Below are positions 1 to 12,897 of a DNA stretch of 64,000 nt, piece after piece. The notes below the pieces were generated by a model. The model made no database searches and was not told the origin of the DNA. It saw only the letters and a program-made list of their open reading frames with translations. How positions within the stretch are numbered: position 1 is the stretch's first letter; each line of letters opens with the position of its first letter. Source of the stretch: Variovorax guangxiensis (GTDB lineage: Bacteria; Pseudomonadota; Gammaproteobacteria; Burkholderiales; Burkholderiaceae_C); contig NZ_RXFT01000001.1 in assembly GCF_003952165.1 (NCBI RefSeq), positions 744,001-808,000 of the forward strand, read 5' to 3'. Made by a program: the position numbers and the translations under genes.

Positions 1-292
1 GGGGCTGGCCGAGCGCCAGGTCCTGTGGAAGCACGTGCTGCGCAATGCGCTGATTCCGATCATCACTGGCTTCCCGGCGGCGTTCATCGGCGCCTTCTTT
101 GCGGGTGCGCTCCTGATCGAGACGCTGTTCTCGCTCGACGGCATGGGCCTTCTGAGCTACGAGAGCGTTCTGCGGCGCGACTACCCGGTGTTCCTGGGCA
201 CGCTCTATCTGTTCACGCTGATCGGACTGGTGACCAAGCTCATCTCCGATCTCTGCTACGTCTGGGTCGATCCGAGGGTGAAGTTTGACTGA
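1..292 (+). CDS. yejB: Oligopeptide ABC transporter permease YejB, C-terminal part
   Basis: The last 96 codons of an inner-membrane ABC permease are present; the frame is open from base 2 and ends in TGA at 290-292. The first visible residues (LAERQVLWKHVLRNALIP) form the EAA-type loop that contacts the ATPase in binding-protein-dependent permeases, followed by hydrophobic segments and a typical C-terminal end. The next two genes are the YejE- and YejF-type partners, so this is the YejB subunit of a peptide importer. The start and any yejA binding-protein gene lie outside the window. The stop overlaps the start of yejE, which suggests translational coupling. Confidence 0.9.
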   Translation, partial: GLAERQVLWKHVLRNALIPIITGFPAAFIGAFFAGALLIETLFSLDGMGLLSYESVLRRDYPVFLGTLYLFTLIGLVTKLISDLCYVWVDPRVKFD

Positions 293-1343
293 CAAGAAGA
301 ACGAAGCGCCCGCCGTGGTGTCGGTGAGCCCGGGGCGCCGCGCCTGGCGCCGCTTTCGCCGCAATCCGCTCGGGTTCTGGAGCCTGGTGATCTTCTCGGC
401 GCTTGTGGTGCTGAGCCTTTTCGCCGACGTGCTGTCCACCGACAAGCCGCTCATAGTGCGCTACGAGGGTCAGACCTATTTCCCTGTACTGCGCGACTAT
501 TCCGAGAAAACCTTCGGCGGCGATTTCGAGACGCCGACCGACTACCTCGATCCATTCATCGAGCAGCGCATCACGCAGGGCGGCAACTGGGCGATCTACG
601 CGCCCAACCGCTACGGTCCCAGCACGCTCAACTACTTCTCGAAGCCGCCGAACCCCGCGGCGCCCTCGGGCGAAAACCTGCTCGGCACGGACGAGCGGGG
701 GCGTGACCTGCTGGCGCAGCTGATCTACGGTTTCCGCGTGAGCGTGCTGTTCGCGCTGGCGCTCACGGTGATCGGCGTGGTGCTGGGCGTTGCGACCGGC
801 GCGGTACAGGGCTTCTTCGGCGGCAAGACCGATTTGACCTTCCAGCGACTGATCGAGATATGGAGCGCGATGCCGGAGCTGTACCTGCTGATCATTTTCA
901 GCGCGATCTTCACGCCCAGCGTGGCGCTGCTGCTGATTTTGCTGAGCCTGTTCGGCTGGATGGGGCTGTCCGACTACGTTCGTGCCGAGTTCCTGCGCAA
1001 CCGACAGATGGACTACGTGCGCGCGGCGAGGGCGCTCGGCGTGGGCAACCTGCAGATCATGTGGCGCCACATCCTTCCCAACAGCATGGTGCCGGTCGTT
1101 ACCTTCCTTCCGTTTCGCATGAGCGCGGCGATCCTTGCGCTGACTTCGCTCGACTTCCTCGGGCTCGGCGTGCCGCCCGGTACGCCGTCGCTGGGCGAGT
1201 TGCTGAGCCAGGGCAAGGGCAACATCGATGCCTGGTGGATTTCGCTGTCGACCTTCGTTGTGCTGGTCGTCACGCTCATGCTGCTGACCTTCATGGGCGA
1301 CGCCCTGCGCGACGCTCTCGATCCCCGGAAGGCCGACAAGTGA
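285..1343 (+). CDS. yejE: Oligopeptide ABC transporter permease YejE
   Basis: 352-residue inner-membrane permease of a peptide ABC importer. A basic N-terminus (RRAWRRFRRNPLGFW) precedes the first membrane segment, followed by a large periplasmic loop of about 100 residues with YFPVLRDY-type sequence that is typical of YejE. Four to five further membrane helices follow, with the EAA loop (RAARALGVGNLQIMWRHILPN region) near residue 240. The start is a TTG at 285 that overlaps the yejB stop by 8 bp; no ATG lies nearby in frame, so the coupled TTG is preferred. It should pair with YejB to form the channel, powered by YejF. Confidence 0.93.
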   Translation: MTDKKNEAPAVVSVSPGRRAWRRFRRNPLGFWSLVIFSALVVLSLFADVLSTDKPLIVRYEGQTYFPVLRDYSEKTFGGDFETPTDYLDPFIEQRITQGGNWAIYAPNRYGPSTLNYFSKPPNPAAPSGENLLGTDERGRDLLAQLIYGFRVSVLFALALTVIGVVLGVATGAVQGFFGGKTDLTFQRLIEIWSAMPELYLLIIFSAIFTPSVALLLILLSLFGWMGLSDYVRAEFLRNRQMDYVRAARALGVGNLQIMWRHILPNSMVPVVTFLPFRMSAAILALTSLDFLGLGVPPGTPSLGELLSQGKGNIDAWWISLSTFVVLVVTLMLLTFMGDALRDALDPRKADK

Positions 1344-3004
1344 TGAGCAGCGACGCACAACAATCCGCCGGCAATCGGCAGCCTCTTCTCGAAGTGGATG
1401 GCCTTCGCATCGCCTTCGGCGGCAAGGAGGTGGTGCACGGCATCGACTTCCGGATGGCCGCGGGCGAGAAGCTCGCGCTCGTCGGCGAATCCGGCTCGGG
1501 CAAGACCGTCACCGCACTGTCGCTGCTGCGGTTGGTGCAGAACGCAGAGCTTTCGGGCAGCGCCCGACTCTTCGGCAACGGGCAGAAGGAGCAGAAACAG
1601 CAGGCGCCGCGCGACCTGTTGTCGATCCCCGAGCGTCAACTGCGCGGCATCCGCGGCAAGGAGATCGCCATGATCTTCCAGGAGCCGATGACCGCGCTGA
1701 ACGCGCTCTACACCGTGGGCGACCAGATCGCCGAGGTGCTCGAGCTGCACGAGGGCCTCTCGAAACGGGAGGCGCAGGCGGCGGCGGTCCAGTTGCTGGC
1801 CGATACGGGCATTCCCGAGCCGGCGCGGCGGGCCAGGGCGTTCCCGCACCAGCTCTCGGGAGGCCAGCGCCAGCGCGCGATGATCGCCATGGCGCTCGCC
1901 TGCAAGCCGCGCCTGCTGCTGGCCGACGAGCCGACCACCGCACTCGACGTGACCGTGCGCGCGCAGATCCTCGACCTGCTCGCCGACCTCCAGCGCAAGC
2001 ACGGCATGGCGGTGCTGCTCATCACGCACGACCTGAACCTGGTGCGCCGCTTCGCCGATCGCGTGGTGGTCATGGAAGGCGGCCGCATCGTCGAGCATGG
2101 CCCGGTGGCCTCGGTGTTCGAGGCGCCGCAGCATCCCTACACGCGCAAGCTGATCGACAGCCATCCCGAGCGTGACGTGGCAGCCGTGGCCGTGAACGCC
2201 GGCACGGCACCGCTGATCGAGGCGAAGGCGCTGCGCGTGAGCTATCCGGTGCCGAAACCGGGTTTTGCCGGCTGGTTCGGCAAGGGCGAATTCGTGGCGG
2301 TGCAGGGCGCCGATTTCCGCATCGCGCCCGGCGAGACGCTGGGCGTGGTCGGCGAGTCGGGCTCGGGCAAATCGACACTGGCGCTGGCAGCGCTGGGATT
2401 GCTGAAGCACAAGGGCGCGCTCACGGTCGCCGGCAAAGGCTGGGCGGTGGACCGGGCCTCCGACCTGGCGTTGCGCCGGGTGATGCAGGTGGTGTTCCAG
2501 GATCCGTTCTCCTCGCTTTCTCCGCGCATGACGGTGGAGCAGATCGTGGGCGAAGGGCTGCGGGTGCATGCGCCGGCGCTGGGTGTCGAGGCGCGCCGCG
2601 CGCGTGCGCTGGCCGCGCTGGCCGACGTCGGCCTGACGGAGGCGCAGTTTCCGGCGCTGCTTGATCGCTATCCGCACGAGTTCTCGGGCGGGCAGCGGCA
2701 GCGGCTGGCGATCGCCCGGGCGCTGATCGTCGATCCGCAACTCCTGGTGCTCGACGAGCCCACGAGCGCGCTCGACGTCACGATCCAGAAGCAGGTGCTG
2801 GGCCTGCTGCAGCGGCTGCAGCGTGAGCGGGGGTTGAGCTACCTGCTGATCACGCACGACGTGGAGGTGATCCGTGCGATGGCGCACAACGTCATCGTGA
2901 TGAAGGACGGCGCCATCCTCGAAACCGGGCGGGTCGAACAGGTGCTGGACGCGCCCGAGCACCCCTATACGAAGAAGCTGGTGGCCGCCGCGCTGCTGGA
3001 ATAA
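1343..3004 (+). CDS. yejF: Dipeptide/oligopeptide ABC transporter ATP-binding protein YejF (tandem ATPase)
   Basis: 553-residue protein with two complete ABC ATPase domains in tandem. Each has a Walker A (GESGSGKT in both), an LSGGQRQR or FSGGQRQR signature and a Walker B (LLADEP, LVLDEP), plus the oligopeptide C-terminal HPYTRKL/HPYTKKL motif. Cytoplasmic; it hydrolyses ATP to drive peptide import through YejB/YejE. The ATG at 1343 shares one base with the yejE stop (TGATG), so translation is coupled. The frame is open further upstream, but that part only overlaps yejE and is not coding. Confidence 0.94.
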   Translation: MSSDAQQSAGNRQPLLEVDGLRIAFGGKEVVHGIDFRMAAGEKLALVGESGSGKTVTALSLLRLVQNAELSGSARLFGNGQKEQKQQAPRDLLSIPERQLRGIRGKEIAMIFQEPMTALNALYTVGDQIAEVLELHEGLSKREAQAAAVQLLADTGIPEPARRARAFPHQLSGGQRQRAMIAMALACKPRLLLADEPTTALDVTVRAQILDLLADLQRKHGMAVLLITHDLNLVRRFADRVVVMEGGRIVEHGPVASVFEAPQHPYTRKLIDSHPERDVAAVAVNAGTAPLIEAKALRVSYPVPKPGFAGWFGKGEFVAVQGADFRIAPGETLGVVGESGSGKSTLALAALGLLKHKGALTVAGKGWAVDRASDLALRRVMQVVFQDPFSSLSPRMTVEQIVGEGLRVHAPALGVEARRARALAALADVGLTEAQFPALLDRYPHEFSGGQRQRLAIARALIVDPQLLVLDEPTSALDVTIQKQVLGLLQRLQRERGLSYLLITHDVEVIRAMAHNVIVMKDGAILETGRVEQVLDAPEHPYTKKLVAAALLE

Positions 3005-3023
3005 GACGGAGACTGCAAGAAGA

Positions 3024-4232
3024 ATGTCGGAAATCGGACGCGACCGGCGCGGTGCATGGCGCGCGGCGCTTGCCTGCATGGTCACCCTCGCGGTGGCGAT
3101 GGGCCTGGGGCGCTTCGCCTTCACGCCCATGCTGCCCATCATGCTGCACGAAGGAAAGCTCGAACTGGCTGCCGGCGGGGTGCTGGCGTCGCTCAACTAC
3201 CTGGGCTACTTCCTCGGCGCCGTGAGCTGCGCGGCTATCGGCATCAAGGCATCGAGCATGGTGCGCGGCGGCCTGCTGGCCACGGCCGCGCTGCTGGTGG
3301 GCATGGGGCTGCTGCACAGCTTCGCGAGTTGGGGCGTGTTGCGCACGGCGGCGGGCGTGATGAGCGCCTGGGTCTTCGTCTTCGCCTCGGGCTGGGGGCT
3401 GCGCCGGCTGGCGGAGACGAATGCGCCGACGCTGGCCGGAGTGATCTATACGGGGCCGGGGATAGGCATCGCCATGACCGGGCTGCTGGGCGGTGCGCTG
3501 GGGCGGTGGGGCTCGGACGCGGGCTGGATCGGGCTGGGCATCCTCGCGGTGGTGCTGATCGCCCTGATCTGGCGGGTGTTCGACGACGGCGAAATTGCGC
3601 CGGCCGGCGGTGCGGCGGCTCCGGCGCCGGCTGCGGCGGCCCGCATTGCCGGGCCGGACGACCGCAGCGACGCGATCTGGCTGGTCGTGCTCTACGGGCT
3701 GGCGGGCTTCGGCTACATCATCACGGCCACTTTCCTGCCGGTGATCGCCCGGCAGGCGCTGCCGGGGTCGTCCTGGCCGGATTTCTTCTGGCCGCTGTTC
3801 GGGGCGGCCATCATTCCGGGGGCGCTGATCGGTGCCCGTGCGCCGACGCACTGGGACAACCGGCTGCTGCTGGCCGTGGCCTATGCGCTGCAGGCGCTGG
3901 GCGTGGTGCTTTCGGTGGCGTGGCCCAGCATTCCTGGGTTCGCTCTGGGCAGCCTGCTGCTGGGCATGCCGTTCACCGCCATCACTCTTTTTGCGATGCG
4001 GGATGCGCGCCGGCTGCGCGGCAACGCGGCGGCGGGGCTGATCGGCTATGCGACGGCCTCGTACGGGGTGGGGCAGATCGTCGGGCCGCTGTTCGCCGCG
4101 CCGCTGGCGCAGCGGACCGGGTCGTTCCAATTGCCCTTGCTGGTTGCGGCGGCTGCGTTGGCGCTCGGGGCGGTGCTGTTCGCCTTCGTCTGGTTCAAAT
4201 CGCGTCGCGCGGCCGTGGGGACCCCGCAATAG
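3024..4232 (+). CDS. YbfB/YjiJ family MFS transporter
   Basis: 402-residue polytopic membrane protein with about 12 hydrophobic segments. The N-terminal run (LGRFAFTPMLPIMLHEG) and the glycine-rich helices match the YbfB/YjiJ branch of the major facilitator superfamily; the substrate is not known. A polar Ala/Pro linker near residues 190-215 separates two six-helix halves. It lies 19 bp after yejF on the same strand, so it may be read through from the transporter operon. Transcription probably ends at the hairpin at 4301-4330. Family is well supported, function is open. Confidence 0.85.
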   Translation: MSEIGRDRRGAWRAALACMVTLAVAMGLGRFAFTPMLPIMLHEGKLELAAGGVLASLNYLGYFLGAVSCAAIGIKASSMVRGGLLATAALLVGMGLLHSFASWGVLRTAAGVMSAWVFVFASGWGLRRLAETNAPTLAGVIYTGPGIGIAMTGLLGGALGRWGSDAGWIGLGILAVVLIALIWRVFDDGEIAPAGGAAAPAPAAAARIAGPDDRSDAIWLVVLYGLAGFGYIITATFLPVIARQALPGSSWPDFFWPLFGAAIIPGALIGARAPTHWDNRLLLAVAYALQALGVVLSVAWPSIPGFALGSLLLGMPFTAITLFAMRDARRLRGNAAAGLIGYATASYGVGQIVGPLFAAPLAQRTGSFQLPLLVAAAALALGAVLFAFVWFKSRRAAVGTPQ

Positions 4233-4255
4233 CGTGTCAGGGCGCTTGGAAGCCC

Positions 4256-4283
4256 TTCATTAATTGCGCAAATAGCATATAAT
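4256..4283 (+). promoter_or_regulatory. Sigma-70 type promoter of the rimP-nusA operon
   Basis: A perfect -10 box TATAAT lies at 4278-4283. A weak -35 candidate TTCATT lies at 4256-4261 with a 16-bp spacer. The predicted start of transcription is near 4290, about 135 bases before rimP. The AT-rich surroundings stand out from the GC-rich neighbours. No tRNA gene lies between this promoter and rimP, unlike the metY arrangement of E. coli. Confidence 0.7.
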
Positions 4284-4300
4284 TCGAGGCTCACGACCAA

Positions 4301-4330
4301 ACGGGCGGGTACCAACCGCCCGTTTTTTTT
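4301..4330 (+). terminator. Intrinsic terminator/attenuator in the rimP leader
   Basis: The perfect 8-bp stem ACGGGCGG / CCGCCCGT (4301-4308 and 4316-4323) with a 7-base loop is followed by eight T residues (4323-4330). It has the form of a rho-independent terminator. It stands only about 10-20 bases after the predicted transcription start of the rimP promoter and about 95 bases before the rimP start codon. It could end transcripts from the upstream MFS gene, act as an attenuator of the nusA operon, or both. Confidence 0.8.
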
Positions 4331-4423
4331 GGTCCATCCATTCCGGGCTTTCATTCATGGCTATCTGGCATCCGTGGCGGGCGGATGGCAGGGCCGGGCA
4401 TTTAAAAAGGCACTTTCGAACAC

Positions 4424-5068
4424 GTGGCATTGCAGCAAGTAGTGGAACAAACCGTGGCCGGCCTCGGCTACGACCTGGTCGAGATCGAACGTTCGGCCGG
4501 GGGATTGCTGCGCGTGACGATTGATTTGCCCTGGAAAGCCCCCACCTCCGAAGCTGTGGCCGCAGGGCTGCCGGAACCTTTCGTCACGGTCGAGGACTGC
4601 GAGAAGGTCACCCGCCAGCTGCAATTCGCGCTCGAGGTCGACGGCGTTGACTACAAGCGGCTCGAAGTGTCCTCGCCGGGTATTGACCGTCCGCTTCGCA
4701 ATGAGCAGGATTTCGAGCGATTCGTGGGCGAGGTGATCGACATCACGCTCAAGGCGCCGATGGGCGCCGCCGCGGCCGGCCAGGTGGCGGCCAACCGCAA
4801 GAAGTTTCGCGGCACGCTGGAGCGGGCCGCACAGGTAGAGGGCGCCGGCGCCCCGGGCTGGCAGATCGTCTGGAGCGATGCGCCCGAGCCCAAGCCGGGT
4901 CAAAAAGTGAGCAAGAAGCGCGCGCCCGCAACGCTGCAGGCGCTCGGCTTCGCGCTGGACGAGCTGCGCGAGGCGCGGCTCGCGCCAATTGTGGATTTCA
5001 AGGGCCGCAAGGCCAGAACCCAGCCGGGTTTTTCGGATATTGACGACGGAACGCAGGTTCCGGACTGA
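4424..5068 (+). CDS. rimP: Ribosome maturation factor RimP
   Basis: 214-residue cytoplasmic protein needed for 30S subunit maturation. The N-terminal region has the RimP pattern ([16 protein letters not shown], then [12 protein letters not shown] near residue 85). It is longer than the roughly 150-residue E. coli protein because of an Ala/Lys-rich insertion around residues 105-175 within the C-terminal SH3-like domain. The start is GTG at 4424. It is the first gene of the rimP-nusA-infB operon, its usual place in proteobacteria. The insertion is probably a lineage trait rather than an error, since the frame stays intact to a normal end. Confidence 0.92.
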   Translation: MALQQVVEQTVAGLGYDLVEIERSAGGLLRVTIDLPWKAPTSEAVAAGLPEPFVTVEDCEKVTRQLQFALEVDGVDYKRLEVSSPGIDRPLRNEQDFERFVGEVIDITLKAPMGAAAAGQVAANRKKFRGTLERAAQVEGAGAPGWQIVWSDAPEPKPGQKVSKKRAPATLQALGFALDELREARLAPIVDFKGRKARTQPGFSDIDDGTQVPD

Positions 5069-5084
5069 CCAGAGGAGTGGTGGC

Positions 5085-6578
5085 ATGAATCGCGAAATGT
5101 TGATGTTGGTGGATGCGATCTCGCGCGAGAAGAACGTCGAGCGTGACGTCGTCTTCGGCGCGGTCGAGTCCGCGCTGGCGCAGGCCACCAAGAAGCTCCA
5201 TCAGGGCGATGTGGACATCCGCGTCTCGGTCGATCGCGACAGCGGCGACTACGAAACCTTCCGCCGCTGGCACGTCGTGCCCGACGAGGCCGGCCTGCAG
5301 CTGCCCGACCAGGAAATCCTGCTGTTCGAAGCCAAGGAAGAAATGCCCGACATCGAGGTCGGCGAGTACATCGAGGAGGCCGTCGACTCGGTGCCCATCG
5401 GCCGCATCGGCGCCATGGCCGCCAAGCAGGTCATCCTGCAGAAGATCCGTGACGCCGAGCGCGAAATGCTGCTCAACGACTTCATGTCGCGCGGCGACAA
5501 GATCTTCGTGGGCACCGTCAAGCGCCTGGACAAGGGCGACATCATCGTCGAGGCCGGCCGCGTCGAAGGCCGTCTGCGCCGCAGCGAAATGATCGCCAAG
5601 GAGAACCTGCGCAACGGCGACCGCGTGCGCGCCATGATCATGGAGGTCGACCTGACGCTGCGCGGCGCGCCGATCATCCTGTCGCGCTCGGCGCCCGAGT
5701 TCATGATCGAGCTGTTCCGCCAGGAAGTGCCCGAGATTGAGCAGGGCCTGCTCGAAATCAAGAGCTGCGCCCGCGACCCGGGCTCGCGCGCCAAGATCGC
5801 CGTGCTCTCGCACGACAAGCGCGTCGACCCGATCGGCACCTGCGTCGGCGTGCGCGGCACCCGCGTCAACGCCGTGACCAACGAACTGGCCGGCGAGCGC
5901 GTGGACATCGTCCTGTGGAGCGAAGACCCGGCCCAGTTCGTGATCGGTGCGCTGGCTCCGGCCAACGTGTCGTCGATCGTGGTCGACGAAGAGAAGCACG
6001 CCATGGACGTGGTGGTCGACGAGGAGAACCTCGCCATCGCCATCGGCCGCGGCGGCCAGAACGTGCGCCTGGCTTCCGACCTCACCGGCTGGAAGATCAA
6101 CATCATGGACGCCAACGAGTCGGCCCAGAAGCAGGCGAGCGAAACCGACGCCAGCCGCAAGCTCTTCATGGAGAAGCTCGACGTCGACGAGGAGATCGCC
6201 GACATCCTCATCTCGGAAGGCTTCAACAGCCTCGAGGAAGTGGCCTATGTGCCGATCTCCGAGATGCTGGAGATCGAGGCCTTCGACGAAGACACCATCA
6301 ACGAGCTGCGCGCGCGTGCCAAGGATGCGCTGCTGACCATGGAGATCGCCAAGGAAGAGGGCGTCGAGTCGCAGTCCGCGGTGTCGCAGGACCTGCGCGA
6401 CCTCGAAGGCCTGAGCCCCGAGCTGATTCCCAAGCTGCACGAAGCGGGCGTGAACACCCGTGACGACCTTGCCGACCTCGCGGTCGATGAACTCACCGAG
6501 ATCACCGGCCAGAGCGCCGATGACGCCAAAGCCCTCATCTTGAAGGCCCGCGAACACTGGTTCGCCGGCCAAGAGTGA
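5085..6578 (+). CDS. nusA: Transcription termination/antitermination factor NusA
   Basis: 497-residue RNA polymerase-associated factor controlling pausing, intrinsic termination and antitermination. Order of parts: N-terminal polymerase-binding domain ([18 protein letters not shown] start), S1 domain about 135-200, two KH domains about 230-345 ([33 protein letters not shown]), then two acidic C-terminal repeats with helix-hairpin-helix motifs (residues about 365-495). The ATG at 5085 follows a GAGG (5072-5075) and gives the family's normal length. It lies 16 bp after rimP. NusA itself could act on the terminator in the operon leader. Confidence 0.97.
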   Translation: MNREMLMLVDAISREKNVERDVVFGAVESALAQATKKLHQGDVDIRVSVDRDSGDYETFRRWHVVPDEAGLQLPDQEILLFEAKEEMPDIEVGEYIEEAVDSVPIGRIGAMAAKQVILQKIRDAEREMLLNDFMSRGDKIFVGTVKRLDKGDIIVEAGRVEGRLRRSEMIAKENLRNGDRVRAMIMEVDLTLRGAPIILSRSAPEFMIELFRQEVPEIEQGLLEIKSCARDPGSRAKIAVLSHDKRVDPIGTCVGVRGTRVNAVTNELAGERVDIVLWSEDPAQFVIGALAPANVSSIVVDEEKHAMDVVVDEENLAIAIGRGGQNVRLASDLTGWKINIMDANESAQKQASETDASRKLFMEKLDVDEEIADILISEGFNSLEEVAYVPISEMLEIEAFDEDTINELRARAKDALLTMEIAKEEGVESQSAVSQDLRDLEGLSPELIPKLHEAGVNTRDDLADLAVDELTEITGQSADDAKALILKAREHWFAGQE

Positions 6579-6602
6579 CGGTCATGGAGGCACGAAACCA
6601 AT

Positions 6603-9566
<2,964 letters not shown>

Positions 9567-9573
9567 AGCGCGC

Positions 9574-9665
9574 CGCGATATCGGGCTCATTGCCGCGTTG
9601 CAGCCGTCTTGCCGTACTGAAGTACTGTCTGCGCCGGCGCGCCTTGCACTGAGCCCGATCTCGCG
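9574..9665. repeat. Long imperfect inverted repeat between infB and rbfA
   Basis: A 16-base left arm (CGCGATATCGGGCTCA, 9574-9589) pairs with 9650-9665 with one mismatch. The roughly 60-base interior holds a nested palindrome GTACT-GA-AGTAC and further partly complementary GC-rich parts. It fills nearly all of the 117-bp gap in an otherwise tightly packed operon and has no open frame. It has no T-run, so it is not a standard intrinsic terminator. The shape suggests a dispersed intergenic repeat element of the REP/BIME kind; whether other copies exist cannot be seen in this window. Confidence 0.6.
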
Positions 9666-9683
9666 ACGCTAGTGATTTATCGA

Positions 9684-10055
9684 ATGCCTAAGAAAAAAGC
9701 AGCCGCTCCCAACCGCGCCTTCAAGGTCGCCGATCAGATCCAGCGCGATCTGACGGAGTTGATCGCGCGCGAGTTGAAGGACCCGCGCGTGGGCATGGTC
9801 ACGCTCCAGGCCGTCGAGGTCACGCCCGACTACGCGCATGCGAAGGTGTTCTTCAGCCTGCTCACGGGCGACGTGGCCGAAACGACCGAGGCTCTGAACC
9901 AGGCCGCAGGCTTCCTGCGCAACGGCTTGTTCAAGCGCCTGCATATCCACACCGTGCCGACGCTGCACTTCGTGTTCGACCGCACCACCGAGCGTGCGGC
10001 CGACATGAACGCGCTCATCGCACAAGCCGTCGCTTCGCGCTCGAAAGACGACTAG
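9684..10055 (+). CDS. rbfA: Ribosome-binding factor A
   Basis: 123-residue cold-shock 30S maturation factor with a single KH-type fold. Recognisable parts are [22 protein letters not shown] near the N-terminus and [13 protein letters not shown] in the middle, plus the C-terminal strand with [22 protein letters not shown] 9684 is chosen; a GTG at 9672 in the same frame would add four residues. It sits between infB and truB as usual, separated from infB by the inverted repeat, and ends 2 bp before truB. Confidence 0.94.
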   Translation: MPKKKAAAPNRAFKVADQIQRDLTELIARELKDPRVGMVTLQAVEVTPDYAHAKVFFSLLTGDVAETTEALNQAAGFLRNGLFKRLHIHTVPTLHFVFDRTTERAADMNALIAQAVASRSKDD

Positions 10056-10057
10056 CC

Positions 10058-11014
10058 ATGAACGCGCCACGCACAAGGGTGCAGCGGCGCCCTGTGCATG
10101 GGGTGTTGCTGCTCGACAAGCCGCTGGGTTTCTCCAGCAACCAGGCCTTGCAGAAAGCCAAGTGGCTGCTGCGCGCCGAGAAGGCGGGCCATACCGGCAC
10201 GCTCGACCCGCTGGCCACCGGCGTACTGCCGCTGTGCTTCGGCGCCGCCACCAAGTTCAGCCAGCTGCACCTGGACGCCGACAAGACCTACGTGGCCACG
10301 GCACGCCTTGGCGTGAAGACGTCCACCGGCGATGCCGAGGGCGAGGTTGTTTCCCGGCGCCCGGTCCATGTCACCCCTGAGGACCTGGCACGCGTCGAGA
10401 CGCAGTTCACCGGTCCGATCCGCCAGGTGCCGCCGATGCATAGCGCGCTCAAGAAAGACGGCAAGGCGCTGTACGAGTACGCCCGCGAAGGCGTGGAGGT
10501 CGAACGCGCGCCGCGCGACGTGGTCATCCACAAGCTCGGGATCCGGGCGATCGACGCCGACACCATCCGCATCCTCGCGTCCGTCAGCAAGGGCACCTAC
10601 ATCCGCACGCTCGGCGAAGACATCGGCGAAGCGCTCGGCTGCGGCGCGCACCTGAGCTCGCTGCGGCGCGTCGCGACCGGCGGCTTCGCCGAGGCCCAGT
10701 GCGTCACCATCGAGGCGCTGGAGGCCATGGACGAGGAGGAGCGCCTCGCGCAGCTCCTGCCGGCCGAATCGCTCGTGGGCGGCCACAGCCGCGTCACGCT
10801 GGGCACGGAAGATGCGGCACGCTTTCTTTCGGGCCTGCGCCGCCGGGGGGGCTGGGCCGATGCGGACGAGGTGGCCGTCTTCGGCGCCCAGCCGCCGGCC
10901 TTCCTCGGCACGGCCCACGTCAAGGCCGGCGAACTGATTCCGGGGCGCTTGCTGAACCCCATCGAAATCCAGCAAATTCTTTTGAACGCACAACAGACCG
11001 AAGCGACACCATGA
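10058..11014 (+). CDS. truB: tRNA pseudouridine(55) synthase TruB
   Basis: 318-residue enzyme that makes pseudouridine 55 in the T-loop of tRNAs. The N-terminal [18 protein letters not shown] and the catalytic motif [19 protein letters not shown], with the essential Asp, are clear near residues 43-61. [20 protein letters not shown] and the C-terminal PUA-like part follow. It starts 2 bp after the rbfA stop and overlaps the start of typA by 4 bp (ATGA), so it is part of the same coupled operon. Confidence 0.96.
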   Translation: MNAPRTRVQRRPVHGVLLLDKPLGFSSNQALQKAKWLLRAEKAGHTGTLDPLATGVLPLCFGAATKFSQLHLDADKTYVATARLGVKTSTGDAEGEVVSRRPVHVTPEDLARVETQFTGPIRQVPPMHSALKKDGKALYEYAREGVEVERAPRDVVIHKLGIRAIDADTIRILASVSKGTYIRTLGEDIGEALGCGAHLSSLRRVATGGFAEAQCVTIEALEAMDEEERLAQLLPAESLVGGHSRVTLGTEDAARFLSGLRRRGGWADADEVAVFGAQPPAFLGTAHVKAGELIPGRLLNPIEIQQILLNAQQTEATP

Positions 11015-12849
11015 GTACCAAGCAAATCCGCAATATCGCCATCATTGCCCACGTTGACCATGGCAAGACCACGATGGTCGACCAGTTGCTGCGCCAGTCG
11101 GGCACCTTCGCCGAGCACGAAAAAGTGGTCGACACCGTGATGGACAACAACGCGATCGAAAAGGAACGCGGCATCACCATCCTGGCCAAGAACTGCGCCG
11201 TGAGCTGGAAGGGCACCCACATCAACATCGTCGACACCCCCGGCCACGCGGACTTCGGCGGCGAGGTGGAGCGCGCTCTCTCGATGGTCGACGGCGTGCT
11301 GCTGCTCATCGACGCCCAGGAAGGCCCGATGCCGCAGACCCGCTTCGTGACCAAGAAGGCGCTGGCGCTGGGCCTGAAGCCCATCGTGGTGGTGAACAAG
11401 GTCGACAAGCCGGGCGCCAACCCCGACAAGGTGGTCAACGCCGCCTTCGATCTGTTCGACAAGCTCGGCGCGACCGACGAGCAGCTCGACTTCCCGGTGG
11501 TGTACGCCTCGGGCATCAACGGCTGGTCCTCGCTGGAAGAAGGCGCGCAGGGCGAGCAGTGGGGCCCCGACATGTCGGCCCTGTTCGACACCATCCTGAA
11601 GCACGTGCCCTCGCAGAAGGGCGACCCGGCCGCGCCGCTGCAGCTGCAGATCTCGGCGCTCGACTTCTCCACCTTCGTCGGCCGCATTGGCGTGGGCCGC
11701 ATCAGCCAGGGCACGCTCAAGCCCATGATGGACGTGCTGGTCATGGAAGGCCCCGATGGCAAGACCATCAAGGGCCGCGTGAACCAGGTGCTGACCTTCC
11801 AGGGCCTGGACCGCGTGCAGGCCACCGAAGCCGGCCCGGGCGAGATTGTGCTGATCAACGGCATTGCCGACATCGGCATCGGCGTGACCGTCACCGACCC
11901 GGCCAACCCGGCTCCTCTGCCGATGCTGAAGGTCGACGAGCCGACGCTGACGATGAACTTCTGCGTCAACACCAGCCCGCTGGCCGGCCGCGAAGGCAAG
12001 TACGTCACCAGCCGCCAGATCTGGGACCGCCTGCAGAAGGAACTGCAGCACAACGTCGCTCTGCGCGTGAACGAGACCAGCGAAGAGGGCGTGTTCGAAG
12101 TGATGGGCCGCGGCGAACTGCACCTGACCATCCTGCTGGAGAACATGCGCCGCGAAGGCTACGAAATGGCCGTGTCCAAGCCGCGCGTGGTGTTCCGCGA
12201 AATCGACGGCGAGCGCCATGAGCCGATCGAGCTGGTGACGGCCGACATCGAGGAAGGCCACCAGGGCGGCGTGATGCAGGCACTGGGCGAGCGCAAGGGC
12301 GAACTGGTCAACATGGAACCGGACGGCCGCGGCCGCGTGCGCCTCGAATACCGCATTCCGGCGCGCGGCCTGATCGGCTTCACGAACGAATTCCTGAACC
12401 TCACGCGCGGCTCGGGCCTCATCAGCAACATCTTCGACAGCTACGAGCCGCACAAGGGCGACATCGGCGGCCGCAAGAACGGCGTGCTGATCTCGATGGA
12501 CGACGGTGAAATCTTCACCTACGCGCTGGGCAAGCTGGACGACCGCGGCCGCATGTTCGTGAAGGCGAACGACCCGGTGTACGAAGGCATGATCGTCGGC
12601 ATCCACAGCCGCGACAACGACCTGGTGGTGAACGCCACGCGCACCAAGCAGCTGACGAACTTCCGCGTCTCTGGCAAGGAAGACGCGGTCAAGATCACGC
12701 CCCCGATCGAACTCACGCTCGAATACGGCGTGGAATTCATCGAGGACGACGAGCTGGTCGAGATCACGCCCAAGAGCGTGCGCCTGCGCAAGCGCTTCCT
12801 GAAGGAGCACGAGCGCAAGCGCGCCAGCCGCGACCTGATGCAGGGCTGA
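11011..12849 (+). CDS. typA: Translational GTPase TypA/BipA
   Basis: 612-residue ribosome-binding GTPase of the EF-G-like group, needed for ribosome assembly and stress growth in species where it has been studied. The GTPase domain is complete: [15 protein letters not shown] near residue 14, the [17 protein letters not shown] switch, and NKVDKPGA near residue 130. The EF-Tu domain II, EF-G III/V-like parts and the BipA-specific C-terminal domain follow. ATG 11011 overlaps the truB stop. The frame is open upstream of this start but lies on top of truB and is not used. Confidence 0.95.
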   Translation: MSTKQIRNIAIIAHVDHGKTTMVDQLLRQSGTFAEHEKVVDTVMDNNAIEKERGITILAKNCAVSWKGTHINIVDTPGHADFGGEVERALSMVDGVLLLIDAQEGPMPQTRFVTKKALALGLKPIVVVNKVDKPGANPDKVVNAAFDLFDKLGATDEQLDFPVVYASGINGWSSLEEGAQGEQWGPDMSALFDTILKHVPSQKGDPAAPLQLQISALDFSTFVGRIGVGRISQGTLKPMMDVLVMEGPDGKTIKGRVNQVLTFQGLDRVQATEAGPGEIVLINGIADIGIGVTVTDPANPAPLPMLKVDEPTLTMNFCVNTSPLAGREGKYVTSRQIWDRLQKELQHNVALRVNETSEEGVFEVMGRGELHLTILLENMRREGYEMAVSKPRVVFREIDGERHEPIELVTADIEEGHQGGVMQALGERKGELVNMEPDGRGRVRLEYRIPARGLIGFTNEFLNLTRGSGLISNIFDSYEPHKGDIGGRKNGVLISMDDGEIFTYALGKLDDRGRMFVKANDPVYEGMIVGIHSRDNDLVVNATRTKQLTNFRVSGKEDAVKITPPIELTLEYGVEFIEDDELVEITPKSVRLRKRFLKEHERKRASRDLMQG

Positions 12850-12897
12850 GATCGAACGGCCGCTCGCAAGGCACTGTTCTTTTTCTTCTCTCTCTCC

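Noticed and set aside
4284..4423. A metY-like tRNA gene before rimP
   Set aside because: E. coli has a tRNA here, but this gap contains no cloverleaf or CCA end, only the terminator hairpin and the rimP leader.
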